DNA of 64,000 bases from Pegethrix bostrychoides GSE-TBD4-15B (GTDB taxonomy: Bacteria; Cyanobacteriota; Cyanobacteriia; Elainellales; Elainellaceae): assembly GCA_019359155.1 (NCBI GenBank), contig JAHHHV010000083.1, forward strand, positions 27,983 to 91,982, given 5' to 3'. Position 1 is the first letter of the stretch. Each line of letters opens with the position of its first letter. The notes beneath the pieces are model-generated. The model ran no database searches, was not told the DNA's origin, and saw nothing but the letters and a program-made list of their open reading frames with translations. Shown here piece by piece: positions 18,004 through 27,372 of this stretch. Made by a program: the position numbers and the translations under genes.

Positions 18004-18930
18004 CTACTTGAGCGCAGCTTTGGCTGTCATCGGCGCTTTGACGGTCATCGGCTTCGATTCTGTCAGCCCTTTCAGCACCATCGGCAAAAACCGCTCGAAC
18101 AGGGCTTGCGGGTCGCGATCCCAGATGCGCTGTACGGCGGTGAGGCGCGTTTGCTGAAGATCTGCGGAGATTAACGTCTGGGGCAGGCGTTCCAGCAAAT
18201 ACTGCGGACGCTGCCAGAGCGGCAGGGTATTGGTGATATCAACTAGATTACTGACCCGGCGCAGCTCAGCCCCCAGCGTGATATCCATGCCTGAGACAAA
18301 AGCTGCCTGTTCAATGGCCGCATACTTGCGCTTGGCCTGATTCACCTTCTCGGCATGAGCTGGACTCTTGCGCGCCAAGTTGGCCAGCCAGCGGTTGCCC
18401 CAACGCACATGACCCACCTCTTCCGGCAGGATTTTCTCGAGGGTTTCGCGGATTTTGAGATGCTCCGGCGTTGGGTCAGATTTTTTCAAGGCATAGATAT
18501 GCGCCGCGAAATATTCACAGCCGCGCTTCTCGGTAACGTTGATGGCGGCAATCGCTGAAATTACGGCATCGTCTAGGTTTTCAGAAGACATATTTTCGCG
18601 ATCGAGCAGGCGTTCAAACTCGTCGATGTAGGATGAACCGGGGGGCGTGCCGACTTTTACCCCTAAATCGACGAGTAGATCAGTCAGCCACATCGCGTGG
18701 CGGGCTTCATCTGAAATGTGGCGGGACAGGTCTTTGATCAGCTCAGGCGCTCTGCCGTCGAGCTGTTCGATCAGGTCGGTGAGGTCTTTGCAACTGCGCT
18801 GTTCGCTGTAGCGATAGCGGTTGAGCGTCAGGTAGTGGATCTCAGCATCGCGCACCACCTGCGTCAAAACGTCGCGGGCGCTAAATGTGCCAAAAGAGCT
18901 TGCGAGCTTGCGAGGGTATACAACAGTCAT
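18004..18930 (-). CDS. Ferritin-like di-iron domain protein
   Basis: From ATG 18930 (MTVVYPRKLASSFG) the protein has 308 residues. A four-helix ferritin-like domain carries likely iron ligands in DAEIHYL, ISDEARHAMWL (E-x-x-H) and LPEEVGHVRWG (E-E-x-x-H), each in a long helix. A helical C-terminal part follows and ends in Lys/Ala/Thr-rich near-repeats (KPMTVKAPMTAKAALK). A redox or metal-dependent role is likely; the substrate is unknown. The longer frame to 18975 runs into upstream tandem repeats. Confidence 0.8.
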   Translation of the reverse strand: MTVVYPRKLASSFGTFSARDVLTQVVRDAEIHYLTLNRYRYSEQRSCKDLTDLIEQLDGRAPELIKDLSRHISDEARHAMWLTDLLVDLGVKVGTPPGSSYIDEFERLLDRENMSSENLDDAVISAIAAINVTEKRGCEYFAAHIYALKKSDPTPEHLKIRETLEKILPEEVGHVRWGNRWLANLARKSPAHAEKVNQAKRKYAAIEQAAFVSGMDITLGAELRRVSNLVDITNTLPLWQRPQYLLERLPQTLISADLQQTRLTAVQRIWDRDPQALFERFLPMVLKGLTESKPMTVKAPMTAKAALK

Positions 18931-18965
18931 AGCTTTTACCAAAAACAGTGCGGGTAGGTTACGAG

Positions 18966-19012
18966 AGCAAATCAAGCCGAAAGCAAATCAAGCCGAAAGC
19001 AAATCAAGCCAA
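18966..19012. repeat. 16-bp tandem repeat, three copies
   Basis: AGCAAATCAAGCCGAA occurs at 18966 and 18982, with a nearly complete third copy from 18998. It lies 35 bases upstream of the ferritin-like start and could affect its promoter or 5' leader. Confidence 0.85.
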
Positions 19013-19167
19013 TATGCTGTTGCGGGAGATCTCTTCGTTAGACTCTATTGTAAATAAGTGTAACGAAGAACAGCGGGCTTTTTTTTGATTGCCTGAGCAA
19101 CATATCCACAGGCGCAGGTTTACCGATAGGATTGGCATCGAAACCAAGAATTATCCAGCCCCAGCTT

Positions 19168-20250
19168 ATGTCAATTAAAAAACTGCTCTCGATTGGTCTG
19201 CTGATCTTTATTCCGATTTCGATTGCAGCTGAAAAGCTGGAATGGGGCGCGCTGGCTGTTTTCGGCCTGTCAGCGCTGGCAATTGTGCCTGTCGCCATCT
19301 GGCTGAGCACGGCGACTGAAGAGATTGCCGTGATTACGGGGCCGGGAATTGGCGCATTGCTAAACGCTGTGTTTGGCAATGCTACCGAGCTAATTATCGC
19401 GCTGGTGGCGCTGCGGGCTGGGCTAGTCGATATCGTCAAGGCCAGCATCACCGGCACAATCGTCAGCAACCTGCTGTTAGTGATGGGACTCTCGATGCTG
19501 CTGGGCGGACTGCGCTACAAGGAACAAGAGTTTCAGCCTGTAGTCGCGCGGGTCAACGGTTCGAGCATGACCTTGGCCGTGATTGCTGTAGTCATGCCTG
19601 CTCTTGTGGTGGCGACTTCGGGCGGAGTCAGCCAACCTGAAATCACTAAGCTGTCGGTAGCCACAGCAATTATTCTGATGGTGGTCTATGCGCTGACGCT
19701 GGTGTTCTCGCTCAAAACTCACAGCTATTTATATGACGTGGGAGTGGTGGAGCTTGAAGCAGAAATCAGCGAGGCCGACCATAAGCCGAACCTCTGGCTC
19801 TGGCTAGGGGTGCTGGTAGTGGCCACGGTAGCTGTCGCGTTTGAATCTGAAATTTTTGTCGGTGCAGTCGAAGAAGCCACCAAAGGGCTGGGACTATCAC
19901 CGCTGTTTACGGGCGTGATTTTGCTGCCGCTGGTCGGGGGGGCGGCTGAATATGTCACCGCCGTCAGCGTCGCGCTCAAAAACAATATGGATCTGTCAGT
20001 TTCGGTGGCGATGGGGTCAAGCCTGCTGGTGGCGCTGCTGGTCGCGCCGATTCTGGTACTGGTGGGGCAGGCAATTGGTCAGCCGATGGATCTAAACTTC
20101 AACTTATTTGAGGTAGTAGCCATCGTGGCGGCGGTAGCAATCGCCAATCTGATCAGCCTAGACGGACGCTCCAACTGGCTAGAAGGCGTGCTGCTACTGG
20201 CCACCTATGCGGTGCTGGGCGCGGCATTTTACTATCATCCGATTGTTTAA
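19168..20250 (+). CDS. cax: Calcium/proton exchanger (CaCA family, CAX type)
   Basis: The protein has eleven or so hydrophobic segments in two homologous halves. The alpha repeats are visible as LLNAVFGNATELIIALVAL (first half) and LVGGAAEYVTAVSVALKN (second half), with an acidic loop between (about 190-205). CAX exchangers expel Ca2+ from the cytosol against H+ across the plasma or thylakoid membrane. ATG 19168 (MSIKKLL) is the natural start; the frame opens upstream at a TTG. Length is 360 residues, normal. Confidence 0.93.
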   Translation: MSIKKLLSIGLLIFIPISIAAEKLEWGALAVFGLSALAIVPVAIWLSTATEEIAVITGPGIGALLNAVFGNATELIIALVALRAGLVDIVKASITGTIVSNLLLVMGLSMLLGGLRYKEQEFQPVVARVNGSSMTLAVIAVVMPALVVATSGGVSQPEITKLSVATAIILMVVYALTLVFSLKTHSYLYDVGVVELEAEISEADHKPNLWLWLGVLVVATVAVAFESEIFVGAVEEATKGLGLSPLFTGVILLPLVGGAAEYVTAVSVALKNNMDLSVSVAMGSSLLVALLVAPILVLVGQAIGQPMDLNFNLFEVVAIVAAVAIANLISLDGRSNWLEGVLLLATYAVLGAAFYYHPIV

Positions 20251-20283
20251 TCAATACCCTGACTAGAATCAGGTATTAAAGCT

Positions 20284-21504
20284 ATGCAAGGCTCAAGACT
20301 GATTCATCAACTCCAAATCACCAACTTTTTGTCTTACGGCAGCCCAGGCGAAACGATTAATCTGGAGCCGCTGAATGTAATTATTGGTCCCAACGCATCT
20401 GGTAAATCTAACCTGCTCGAAATGTTGGGGCTGCTGCGTGCCCTGCCGCAAGATCTCTCCAGTCCAATTCGCGAAGGCGGCGGAATTAGAGAGTGGCTTT
20501 GGAAAGGGGATCAGTCACCAACTTTGCCAGTCGCTCAGCTCGAAGCTCTGGTGTCTTACCCAGATGGCATCATGCCCTTGCGGTATCGTATTCAGATTAC
20601 TGCCGCAGGACAGCGACTAGAAATTGTCGATGAGGCGATCGAAAATGCAGAGCGCACTAACCCAGATGAAGCTGATGTTTACTTTTTCTACCGCTATCAG
20701 ACCGGCAACCCTGTGCTCAACGTCCGAACTGTGCCTGAAGCTAAGGCTGGAGAAGCTAGTCACAGAACTCCTCGAGGGCTCCGTCGGGAAGACCTCAAAC
20801 CCGATCAGTCTGTCCTCGCGCAGCGTAAAGACCCCGATCAGTATCCAGAGCTAACCTATCTTGGCAGCCAATTTGCTGAAATTCGCCTCTACCGAGAATG
20901 GAATCTGGGGCGTTATACTCCGCCGAGAATGCCTCAAAAGCCTGATCTGCCTGAAGACTTTCTCTCAGAGGATGCTAGCAATCTGGGGCTAGTGCTCAAC
21001 AATTTGCAGAGCCAGATCGGAACGCGGAGAATCGTTAGCTACCTGAAGAAATTCTATGAGCCGATTGAAGAAATCATTCCTCGAATTTCAGGTGGCTCTG
21101 TGCAGCTGTTTATCCGGGAGGAGGGGCTGTCAGTGCCCATCCCAGCCACACGTTTATCAGATGGCACTCTGCGGTATCTTTGTCTCTTAACGATTCTTTG
21201 TCATCCCACGCCGCCGCCTCTGATTTGCTTGGAAGAACCTGAACTCGGACTTCATCCTGATGTAATTCCTACGATTGCCGAACTGCTGATCGAGGCCTCA
21301 CAACGCACCCAGCTAGTTGTCACGACCCATTCTGATGCTTTGATCTCGGCGCTCAGCGAAGTCCCAGAAGCGATTCTAGTCTGCGAACGAACCCAAACAG
21401 GCAGCCATCTGCGCCGACTGGAGCGGGAGCCGCTCAAAGAGTGGCTGGATAACTACACACTGGGTGATCTGTGGCGAATGGGAGAACTCGGGGGCGTGAA
21501 GTGA
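20284..21504 (+). CDS. AAA (ABC/SMC-like) ATPase, first gene of a two-gene module
   Basis: This 406-residue protein opens with a RecF/OLD-like start (LQITNFLSYG..ETINLEPLNVIIG), Walker A GPNASGKS at 35-42, an ABC-type signature region LSDGTLRYLCLL, Walker B LICLEEPELGLHPD near 313-326 and a switch THSDALI. It is an AAA_15/AAA_21-type ATPase without its own TOPRIM domain. Its stop overlaps the GTG start of a DUF4276 gene (GTGA), so the two are coupled. Such pairs resemble two-gene defence modules (PARIS, RloA/RloB, AbiL). The role here is inference. Confidence 0.85.
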   Translation: MQGSRLIHQLQITNFLSYGSPGETINLEPLNVIIGPNASGKSNLLEMLGLLRALPQDLSSPIREGGGIREWLWKGDQSPTLPVAQLEALVSYPDGIMPLRYRIQITAAGQRLEIVDEAIENAERTNPDEADVYFFYRYQTGNPVLNVRTVPEAKAGEASHRTPRGLRREDLKPDQSVLAQRKDPDQYPELTYLGSQFAEIRLYREWNLGRYTPPRMPQKPDLPEDFLSEDASNLGLVLNNLQSQIGTRRIVSYLKKFYEPIEEIIPRISGGSVQLFIREEGLSVPIPATRLSDGTLRYLCLLTILCHPTPPPLICLEEPELGLHPDVIPTIAELLIEASQRTQLVVTTHSDALISALSEVPEAILVCERTQTGSHLRRLEREPLKEWLDNYTLGDLWRMGELGGVK

Positions 21505-22121
21505 GCGAGATCCGAATTTACGTTGAAGGGGGCGGGGACGGTAGAGAATCCAAGGCTGCTTTTCGCCGGGGTATGAGCGATTTTCTCAGCGAAATCAAGG
21601 AGCTTGCTTGTAGTCGAAAAATTGGTTGGAACTTGGTTGCCTGTGGTTCGCGAAACAATGCTTTCAGAGATTTTCAAACTGCCGTTAAAACTCACCGAGA
21701 CGCATTCAACGTCCTGCTAGTTGATGCTGAAGATTCCGTTACTTCTAGCAGCATTCGCCAGCATTTGCGAACCCGCGATAGCTGGGAGAATATAGTCAAC
21801 ATGCAGGAAACTCAATGTCAGCTGATGGTTGAGGTCATGGAGAATTGGCTTCTGGCCGATACAGAAACTCTAGCGGAGTTCTATGGACAAAATTTTAATC
21901 GCAATGCAATTCCAAACACTCAGAATGTAGAGTGCATTTCCAAAAGCACCGTGGAAACAGCATTAATCAATGCAACGCGCAGAACCCAAAAGGGTGAATA
22001 TCACAAAATTCGACATGGCCCCGAGCTATTAGGTCTTGTAAATGTAGCAACTGTGAGAAACAGAGCGCCATATTGTGACCGGCTCTTTGTCACCCTGACT
22101 GACTTTATTGCTGAAGCTTAA
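21501..22121 (+). CDS. DUF4276 family, TOPRIM-like partner of the AAA ATPase
   Basis: The GTG start gives 206 residues. IRIYVEGGGD at the N-terminus has the strand-glutamate of TOPRIM-like folds, and VLLVDAEDSV near 72-81 offers the acidic D-x-x-D/D-x-D-like pair. Later parts include MVEVMENWLLADTETL and KGEYHKIRHGPELL, which I associate with DUF4276. I infer a nuclease or nucleotide-handling effector controlled by the ATPase. The 4-base overlap and shared strand argue for an operon. It has no membrane segments. Confidence 0.75.
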   Translation: MSEIRIYVEGGGDGRESKAAFRRGMSDFLSEIKELACSRKIGWNLVACGSRNNAFRDFQTAVKTHRDAFNVLLVDAEDSVTSSSIRQHLRTRDSWENIVNMQETQCQLMVEVMENWLLADTETLAEFYGQNFNRNAIPNTQNVECISKSTVETALINATRRTQKGEYHKIRHGPELLGLVNVATVRNRAPYCDRLFVTLTDFIAEA

Positions 22122-22239
22122 CTTCTAAACGCTACGAGCCAAGCAATCGTGCAGTCCTGTAAACTGTTATGGCTTGGGGCTGGCTTTGCTAGAGCCTATT
22201 GCGATGTAGTGACTCTGTAGAACTCAAAGGAAAACAGTC

Positions 22240-23115
22240 GTGAACTTTCAGTCGGTGATTGCGACGTTAAATCAGTTTTGGGGCGAGCGGGGCTGTCTGA
22301 TTGTGCAGCCCTACGACACCGAAAAAGGCGCGGGCACCAAAAGCCCCCATACATTTTTGCGGGCGCTCGGCCCCGAACCTTGGTCAGTAGCCTATGTCGA
22401 ACCCTGTCGGCGGCCAGCAGACGGACGCTACGGCGACAACCCCAACCGGGTACAGCATTACTATCAGTATCAGGTGTTGATCAAGCCCTCGCCCGAAAAC
22501 ATTCAGGAGATCTATCTAGACTCGCTGAAGGCACTGGGGATCAAGCCGGAAGACCACGATATCCGGTTTGTGGAAGACAACTGGGAAGATGCGGCGGTGG
22601 GAGCTTGGGGCGTGGGCTGGGAGGTCTGGCTAGACGGCATGGAGGTAACGCAGTTTACCTACTTTCAGCAGTGCGGCGGGCTGGACTGTCGCCCGGTTTC
22701 CATCGAGATCACCTACGGCCTAGAGCGGCTGGCAATGTATTTGCAGGAGGTTAACTCGATTTTTGAGATCCGCTGGAACGATCGGCTCTCTTACGGCGAT
22801 GTCTATCTGCAAGCCGAGATCGAAAACTCGACCTATAACTTTGAAGCCTCCGATCCGGAGACGCTGTTTGGCCTGTTTGGCATCTATGAGCGCGAGGCCA
22901 ATCGGCTGATGCAGGCCAAGCTGGTGCTGCCTGCCTTTGACCAAGTGCTGAAATGCTCGCATACGTTCAATCTGCTCGATGCCAGGGGCGTAATTTCAGT
23001 GACAGAGCGCACCCGCTACATTGGCCGGATTCGCAGCTTAGCGCGGCAGGTGGCACAGCTCTATCTCCAGCAGCGTGAGGCGCTGGGGTTTCCGCTGCTG
23101 AAGCAGGCTGCTTGA
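22240..23115 (+). CDS. glyQ: Glycyl-tRNA synthetase alpha subunit
   Basis: This class II synthetase subunit is 291 residues. It begins [26 protein letters not shown] and contains the motif 2 region [24 protein letters not shown] and QQCGGLDC. With GlyS it charges tRNA-Gly in the cytosol. The GTG start has an AAAGGA ribosome-binding site 9 bases upstream. glyS is not in the window, which is usual in cyanobacteria where the two genes are often separate. Confidence 0.97.
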   Translation: MNFQSVIATLNQFWGERGCLIVQPYDTEKGAGTKSPHTFLRALGPEPWSVAYVEPCRRPADGRYGDNPNRVQHYYQYQVLIKPSPENIQEIYLDSLKALGIKPEDHDIRFVEDNWEDAAVGAWGVGWEVWLDGMEVTQFTYFQQCGGLDCRPVSIEITYGLERLAMYLQEVNSIFEIRWNDRLSYGDVYLQAEIENSTYNFEASDPETLFGLFGIYEREANRLMQAKLVLPAFDQVLKCSHTFNLLDARGVISVTERTRYIGRIRSLARQVAQLYLQQREALGFPLLKQAA

Positions 23116-23377
23116 AGTTTGGCCTAGATTTTTGTCCAAATCTTTGTTCTGTCCAAGATCTTTGTCAGATCAATGTGACGTTTTGAGGCATCCCTCGTAT
23201 ACTGCTGGAGAAGCAATTTACACTGCGATCAACTGCTATGGGTAAAGTAGCTCAGCTTAACTGGCGCTATCTCTAGCGGTTGAGCAGCTACAGGCGGCTT
23301 GAGATCGCGAAGATCTGAAACTCTCACGATAGAAGACCTCAGAAGAAGACCTCAGAAGACATCAGAGAAGATTAAGT

Positions 23378-23872
23378 ATGGCTCCTCGTTCGGGTGAATC
23401 TGACCAGCGCCGACTCAAAACTGTCCGCTCCAAGACTGGGCGCTTATCAGAAGCTGCAAAATCAGAAGCAGCCAAGCTAGAGGGATCAAGCGCAAAACCG
23501 CGCAGCTTCCGTCCGCAGCCTCCGCTCTGGCTGAAGCTGCTGCTTTGGACACAGCGCGGCTCTTCGCTGGTGACGCTGCTGCTGGGCACAGCGCTGCTCG
23601 TCACCTATGGCTGGACAGTCTATATTCAGCAGCAGTGGGGACGCGAATTTGATCGGCTAGAGTCCCTGAAAAAGCAGGAGCGGCAGCTGGTTTCAGCCAG
23701 CGAGGTGTTAAAAAACCAGATGGCCGAGCAAGCCGAAAAGCCAACGGCGGGTCTGTTGCTGCCTGACCCCAGCAATGCTATCTTTTTGACTCCTGCCCCA
23801 CAGCGACCCTCTGTAAAAGCTAGCCCAGCCCCCCCAAAAGAGTCAGCCCCCAATCACCCGCTGGGCTACTAG
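23378..23872 (+). CDS. FtsL-like single-pass protein upstream of ftsI
   Basis: The 164-residue protein has a basic N-terminal tail (1-50), one membrane helix (about 64-84, LVTLLLGTALLVTYGWTVYI), a short coiled coil (REFDRLESLKKQERQLVSASEVL) and a Pro-rich tail. This FtsL/DivIC-like layout and its position directly before ftsI suggest a divisome role at the septum. Sequence alone does not prove homology to FtsL. Confidence 0.7.
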   Translation: MAPRSGESDQRRLKTVRSKTGRLSEAAKSEAAKLEGSSAKPRSFRPQPPLWLKLLLWTQRGSSLVTLLLGTALLVTYGWTVYIQQQWGREFDRLESLKKQERQLVSASEVLKNQMAEQAEKPTAGLLLPDPSNAIFLTPAPQRPSVKASPAPPKESAPNHPLGY

Positions 23873-23960
23873 ATGCAGGCTGGTCACACAGGCTAGTCAC
23901 CTGAGTGGGTCATCCAGACTGGCAGCAGCTAGAGGTCGAGCAAAGTCTTGAGGTTCGCAT

Positions 23961-26087
23961 ATGGCCATCTCGTTTCGCCCCTTCCAACGTCCGCAAAAAT
24001 CAAGTCGGCGATCTCAATCTGCTAGATCTCAGCCTATGTGGCGCAGCTCGCCTGCTAGATCGGCCAGAGTTCGGACGAGGGCGGCTTCAGAGCGGCGAGA
24101 GGCCAGCGATGCTAGCGATACCACAGTGATCCCGCTGCGGCGCTCCCGGCTTTCGATTGCCTCCCCCCGCTCCCGGCTGCTGATCGTTTGGCTGCTGATC
24201 ATGGCGGGAATGCTGGCGCTGTTGATCAATCTGCTGCGGCTGCAAGTGTTTGATGCGGATATGCTGCAAGCCCGCGCCAAAGCTCAGCAGACGGTGGCGC
24301 TGAGTGCTGCTGTGCCCCGCCGCTCAATTATCGACCGTGAGGGCAACGTGCTGGCCATCGACAAGCCGGTTTACACGCTCTACGCCCATCCGATTTTGTT
24401 TCAGCAGCAGAAAGAGACAATTGCCGTGGCGCTGGCTCCGCTGCTGAAGAAGCCGCTGGATCAGATGCAGCAAATCTTGAGTCAGGGCGAGAGCGGTCTG
24501 CGATTGGCGGATGATCTGCCGGAAGAAACCGCTAACTCGCTGCGCCGTCTGGAGCTGGACGGCTTGGAACTCGTACCGCAGCAGGAGCGCCTCTACCCGC
24601 AGCAAGAGCTGTTTGCCAATATTGTCGGCTATGTCAATGTCGATCGGCAGGGGCAGGCAGGGCTGGAATATAGCCAGGAGGAGCAGCTAGCGCGTCCGCT
24701 GCCCGAAACCGAAATCAGCCGCTCTGGGGACGGTTCGGTGATGCCGGACGGGATCTCCAAAGACTTTGCCCAGCATGACGACCTCCAGCTTCAGCTGACG
24801 CTCGACAGCCGCCTCCAGCGCGCTACCCGCTACGCCCTGAAGCAGCAGACCGACAAATACGGCGCGAAGCGAGGCGTGGCAATTGTGATGGACGTGCAGG
24901 ATGGCTCAATTTTGGCGCTGGCCGCCGAGCCGTCGTTTGATGCCAACAAATATTACAAAACTGACCTGGAAACCCTGCGCGACTGGGTGGTCACCGATGT
25001 CTATGAGCCAGGTTCTACCTTCAAGCCGATCAATATTGCGATTGCGCTAGAGTCCGGTTCAGTCAAGCCCAAAGACACTTTCTTTGATGAAGGCGCGATC
25101 CAAATTGGCGAATGGCCGATTCAAAACAGCGACTACGAATCGGCTGGCGGCAGAGGTAGCCTCTCTGTTAGCCAGATTTTGCAGTATTCCAGCAACGTCG
25201 GCATGGTGCATGTGATGCAGCAGCTGAATCCCGGCATTTTTTACGGCTGGCTCGAAAAGCTGAAGCTGGGCGAAGTGACCGGCATCGATCTGCCGTTTGA
25301 GGCTCCGGGGCAGGTAAAAAAATACACTCAGTTCACCAGCGTCCGGGTCGAGCCAGCCACGACGGCCTTTGGTCAGGGCTTTTCGCTCACCCCCATCAAG
25401 CTGATTCAGCTCCACGCCACGCTAGCCAACGGCGGTAAGCTGGTCACGCCGCACGTAGTCAAAGGGCTAGTTAATGCGGAAGGTCAGCTAAAATGGCAGC
25501 CAGATCACCCCAAGCCGCAGCAGGTCTTTACGCCCAAAACCACGCAGGCCGTGCTGGAGATGATGGAGCAGGTGGTGCAGGAAGGGACGGGAGCGCCCGC
25601 CCAAATTGCCGGATATCGAATCGCAGGCAAGACAGGCACGGCTCAAAAGGCCAGTCAGTATGGTGGCTATAGCCGCGCCCGGATCACTAGCTTTATTGGC
25701 ATTTTGCCCGTCGAGGCTCCCCGGTATGCGGTGCTGGCGGTAGTGGACGAACCGCAGGGCGACGATGCCTATGGCTCGACGGTTTCGGCACCGGTTGTTA
25801 AGTCGGTGATGGATGCGCTGATTGCCACAGAGCGGATTCCACCCACCCAACCCGAAGCCGTTGGCTCTAACGATGAGCTGAGCGATCTGCCCTCGGATCT
25901 ACGGGAGGCGATTGATTTCCGCAACCAGATCAACCATGCGGATTCGCAGCTCGCCGATTCGTCTGAGCCGCCTCTAGGTGAAGCCAATTCCTCGCCCACT
26001 ATCGCCGATCCGGCTGCCATCGCGGACGGTTCAGATGAGAGTTTAGATGAGGGGTTAGATGACCCTGACGCAGCGGTCAACCCATAG
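23961..26087 (+). CDS. ftsI: Penicillin-binding protein 2/3 (FtsI-type transpeptidase)
   Basis: Septal peptidoglycan transpeptidase. It has a basic N-terminal tail, a membrane anchor (about 72-92), a PBP dimerisation domain with RRSIIDREGNVLAID, then the transpeptidase domain. Catalytic motifs are S352-x-x-K in YEPGSTFKP, S410-S-N in YSSNVG and K557-T-G in AGKTGTAQ. The C-terminus is an acidic tail (after about 640). The 708-residue length exceeds the usual 580-600 owing to both tails. It acts in the periplasm at the division site and is probably co-transcribed with the FtsL-like gene. Confidence 0.95.
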   Translation: MAISFRPFQRPQKSSRRSQSARSQPMWRSSPARSARVRTRAASERREASDASDTTVIPLRRSRLSIASPRSRLLIVWLLIMAGMLALLINLLRLQVFDADMLQARAKAQQTVALSAAVPRRSIIDREGNVLAIDKPVYTLYAHPILFQQQKETIAVALAPLLKKPLDQMQQILSQGESGLRLADDLPEETANSLRRLELDGLELVPQQERLYPQQELFANIVGYVNVDRQGQAGLEYSQEEQLARPLPETEISRSGDGSVMPDGISKDFAQHDDLQLQLTLDSRLQRATRYALKQQTDKYGAKRGVAIVMDVQDGSILALAAEPSFDANKYYKTDLETLRDWVVTDVYEPGSTFKPINIAIALESGSVKPKDTFFDEGAIQIGEWPIQNSDYESAGGRGSLSVSQILQYSSNVGMVHVMQQLNPGIFYGWLEKLKLGEVTGIDLPFEAPGQVKKYTQFTSVRVEPATTAFGQGFSLTPIKLIQLHATLANGGKLVTPHVVKGLVNAEGQLKWQPDHPKPQQVFTPKTTQAVLEMMEQVVQEGTGAPAQIAGYRIAGKTGTAQKASQYGGYSRARITSFIGILPVEAPRYAVLAVVDEPQGDDAYGSTVSAPVVKSVMDALIATERIPPTQPEAVGSNDELSDLPSDLREAIDFRNQINHADSQLADSSEPPLGEANSSPTIADPAAIADGSDESLDEGLDDPDAAVNP

Positions 26088-26114
26088 CGGCTGGCCTATA
26101 ATCCCAGGACGAAA

Positions 26115-27290
26115 ATGATCGGAGTGCCCTCTTCACAGCCCTATTCCCTCGACTGGTCTTGGCCTTACTGGTTGCCTGTACCCCTCTATCCTTACGGGCA
26201 GCGGCGCACCCTGCGGCAGGAGGTGGTTCCAGGGAAAATCTGGACGTTTGACCAAATCCAGGGGATTTTTTACGTGGTGGTGCCGATTCGGATGACGGTG
26301 GTGCGGCTAGCGGCGGGCGGGCTGCTGGTCTACGCGCCCGTGGCTCCCACGCCGGAATGTCTGCGGCTGATGCAGGAGCTAGTCGAGCAGTATGGCGCAG
26401 TGCAGCACATTATTTTGCCAACGGTTTCGGGGCTGGAGCATAAGGTGTTTGTGGGGCCGTTTGCGCGGCGGTTTAGCAGCGCTCAGGTGTGGATTGCGCC
26501 GCATCAGTGGAGCTTTCCGCTGAATCTGCCGCTGCGCTGGCTGGGGTTCCCGATGCAGCGAGTGCAGGTTTTGCCGGAGCAGAGCGCCGACGCGCCGTTT
26601 GCCGATGAGTTTGACTATGCGATGCTGGGGCCGATTCAGCTGGGGCTGGGGCCATTTGCGGAGGTGGCCTTTTATCACCGCGCGTCACATAGCCTGCTGG
26701 TCACAGATTCGGTGCTGTCGGTGCCCAACGATCCGCCCGCAGTGGTGCAGCTCGATCCGTTCCCGCTGCTGTTTCATGCCAAAGATGACGCGCTAGATAA
26801 TCCGCCCGATACGCCTGCCAATCGCCGTAAGGGCTGGTGGCGGATCGCGCTGTTTGCCTTTTATTTTCAGCCTAGCGCCCTCTCGGTGCCGGGTCTCGCT
26901 GAGCTGATTCGAGATGCCTTCAAAGCGCCTAATCGTTCTAAAAAAGCCTATTTCGGCCTGTTTCCATTTCGCTGGAACGCTAGCTGGCAGCAGTCATTTG
27001 CGGCGCTGCATCGGGACGGGCAGCTATTTGTCGCGCCAGTTTTGCAGCAGCTGATTCTCAACCGCGCTCCGCAGACTACGCTGGACTGGGTGGAGCGGGT
27101 GGCAAGCTGGGAGTTTGAGCAGATTTTGCCCTGTCATTTGGAGTCTCCAATTGCGGCTGACTCGGAGCAGTTTCGCCGCGCCTTCGCCTTCTTGCGGGGA
27201 CAGCCTGATCTGCCGGAATCAGACTTCGAGTTTCTGCGCGAGCTAGAAGCAACCCTGATCCGGCGCGGCATCACGCCGCCGACTGGGTAG
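26115..27290 (+). CDS. DUF4336 domain protein
   Basis: This 391-residue protein begins with the typical WSWPYWLPVPLYPYGQRRT and contains GGLLVYAPVAPTPECLRL and HIILPTVSGLEHKVFVGPF, the recurrent pattern of cyanobacterial/plant DUF4336 proteins. They are distantly related to metallo-beta-lactamase-like hydrolases, but most metal ligands are not obvious here. It has no signal peptide. It starts 28 bases after ftsI, so may share its transcript; a functional link is unproven. Confidence 0.85.
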   Translation: MIGVPSSQPYSLDWSWPYWLPVPLYPYGQRRTLRQEVVPGKIWTFDQIQGIFYVVVPIRMTVVRLAAGGLLVYAPVAPTPECLRLMQELVEQYGAVQHIILPTVSGLEHKVFVGPFARRFSSAQVWIAPHQWSFPLNLPLRWLGFPMQRVQVLPEQSADAPFADEFDYAMLGPIQLGLGPFAEVAFYHRASHSLLVTDSVLSVPNDPPAVVQLDPFPLLFHAKDDALDNPPDTPANRRKGWWRIALFAFYFQPSALSVPGLAELIRDAFKAPNRSKKAYFGLFPFRWNASWQQSFAALHRDGQLFVAPVLQQLILNRAPQTTLDWVERVASWEFEQILPCHLESPIAADSEQFRRAFAFLRGQPDLPESDFEFLRELEATLIRRGITPPTG

Positions 27291-27372
27291 TTATTCGAGT
27301 CAATATCTTGGGGCAATCATTGGCTGAGCCTCCGGTTGAGTTTGGTGATTTATCTGAGAATTCAACCCGCTG

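Noticed and set aside
23238..23276. 12-codon ORF MGKVAQLNWRYL upstream of the FtsL-like gene
   Set aside because: Too short to support and not matching any known cyanobacterial micro-peptide.
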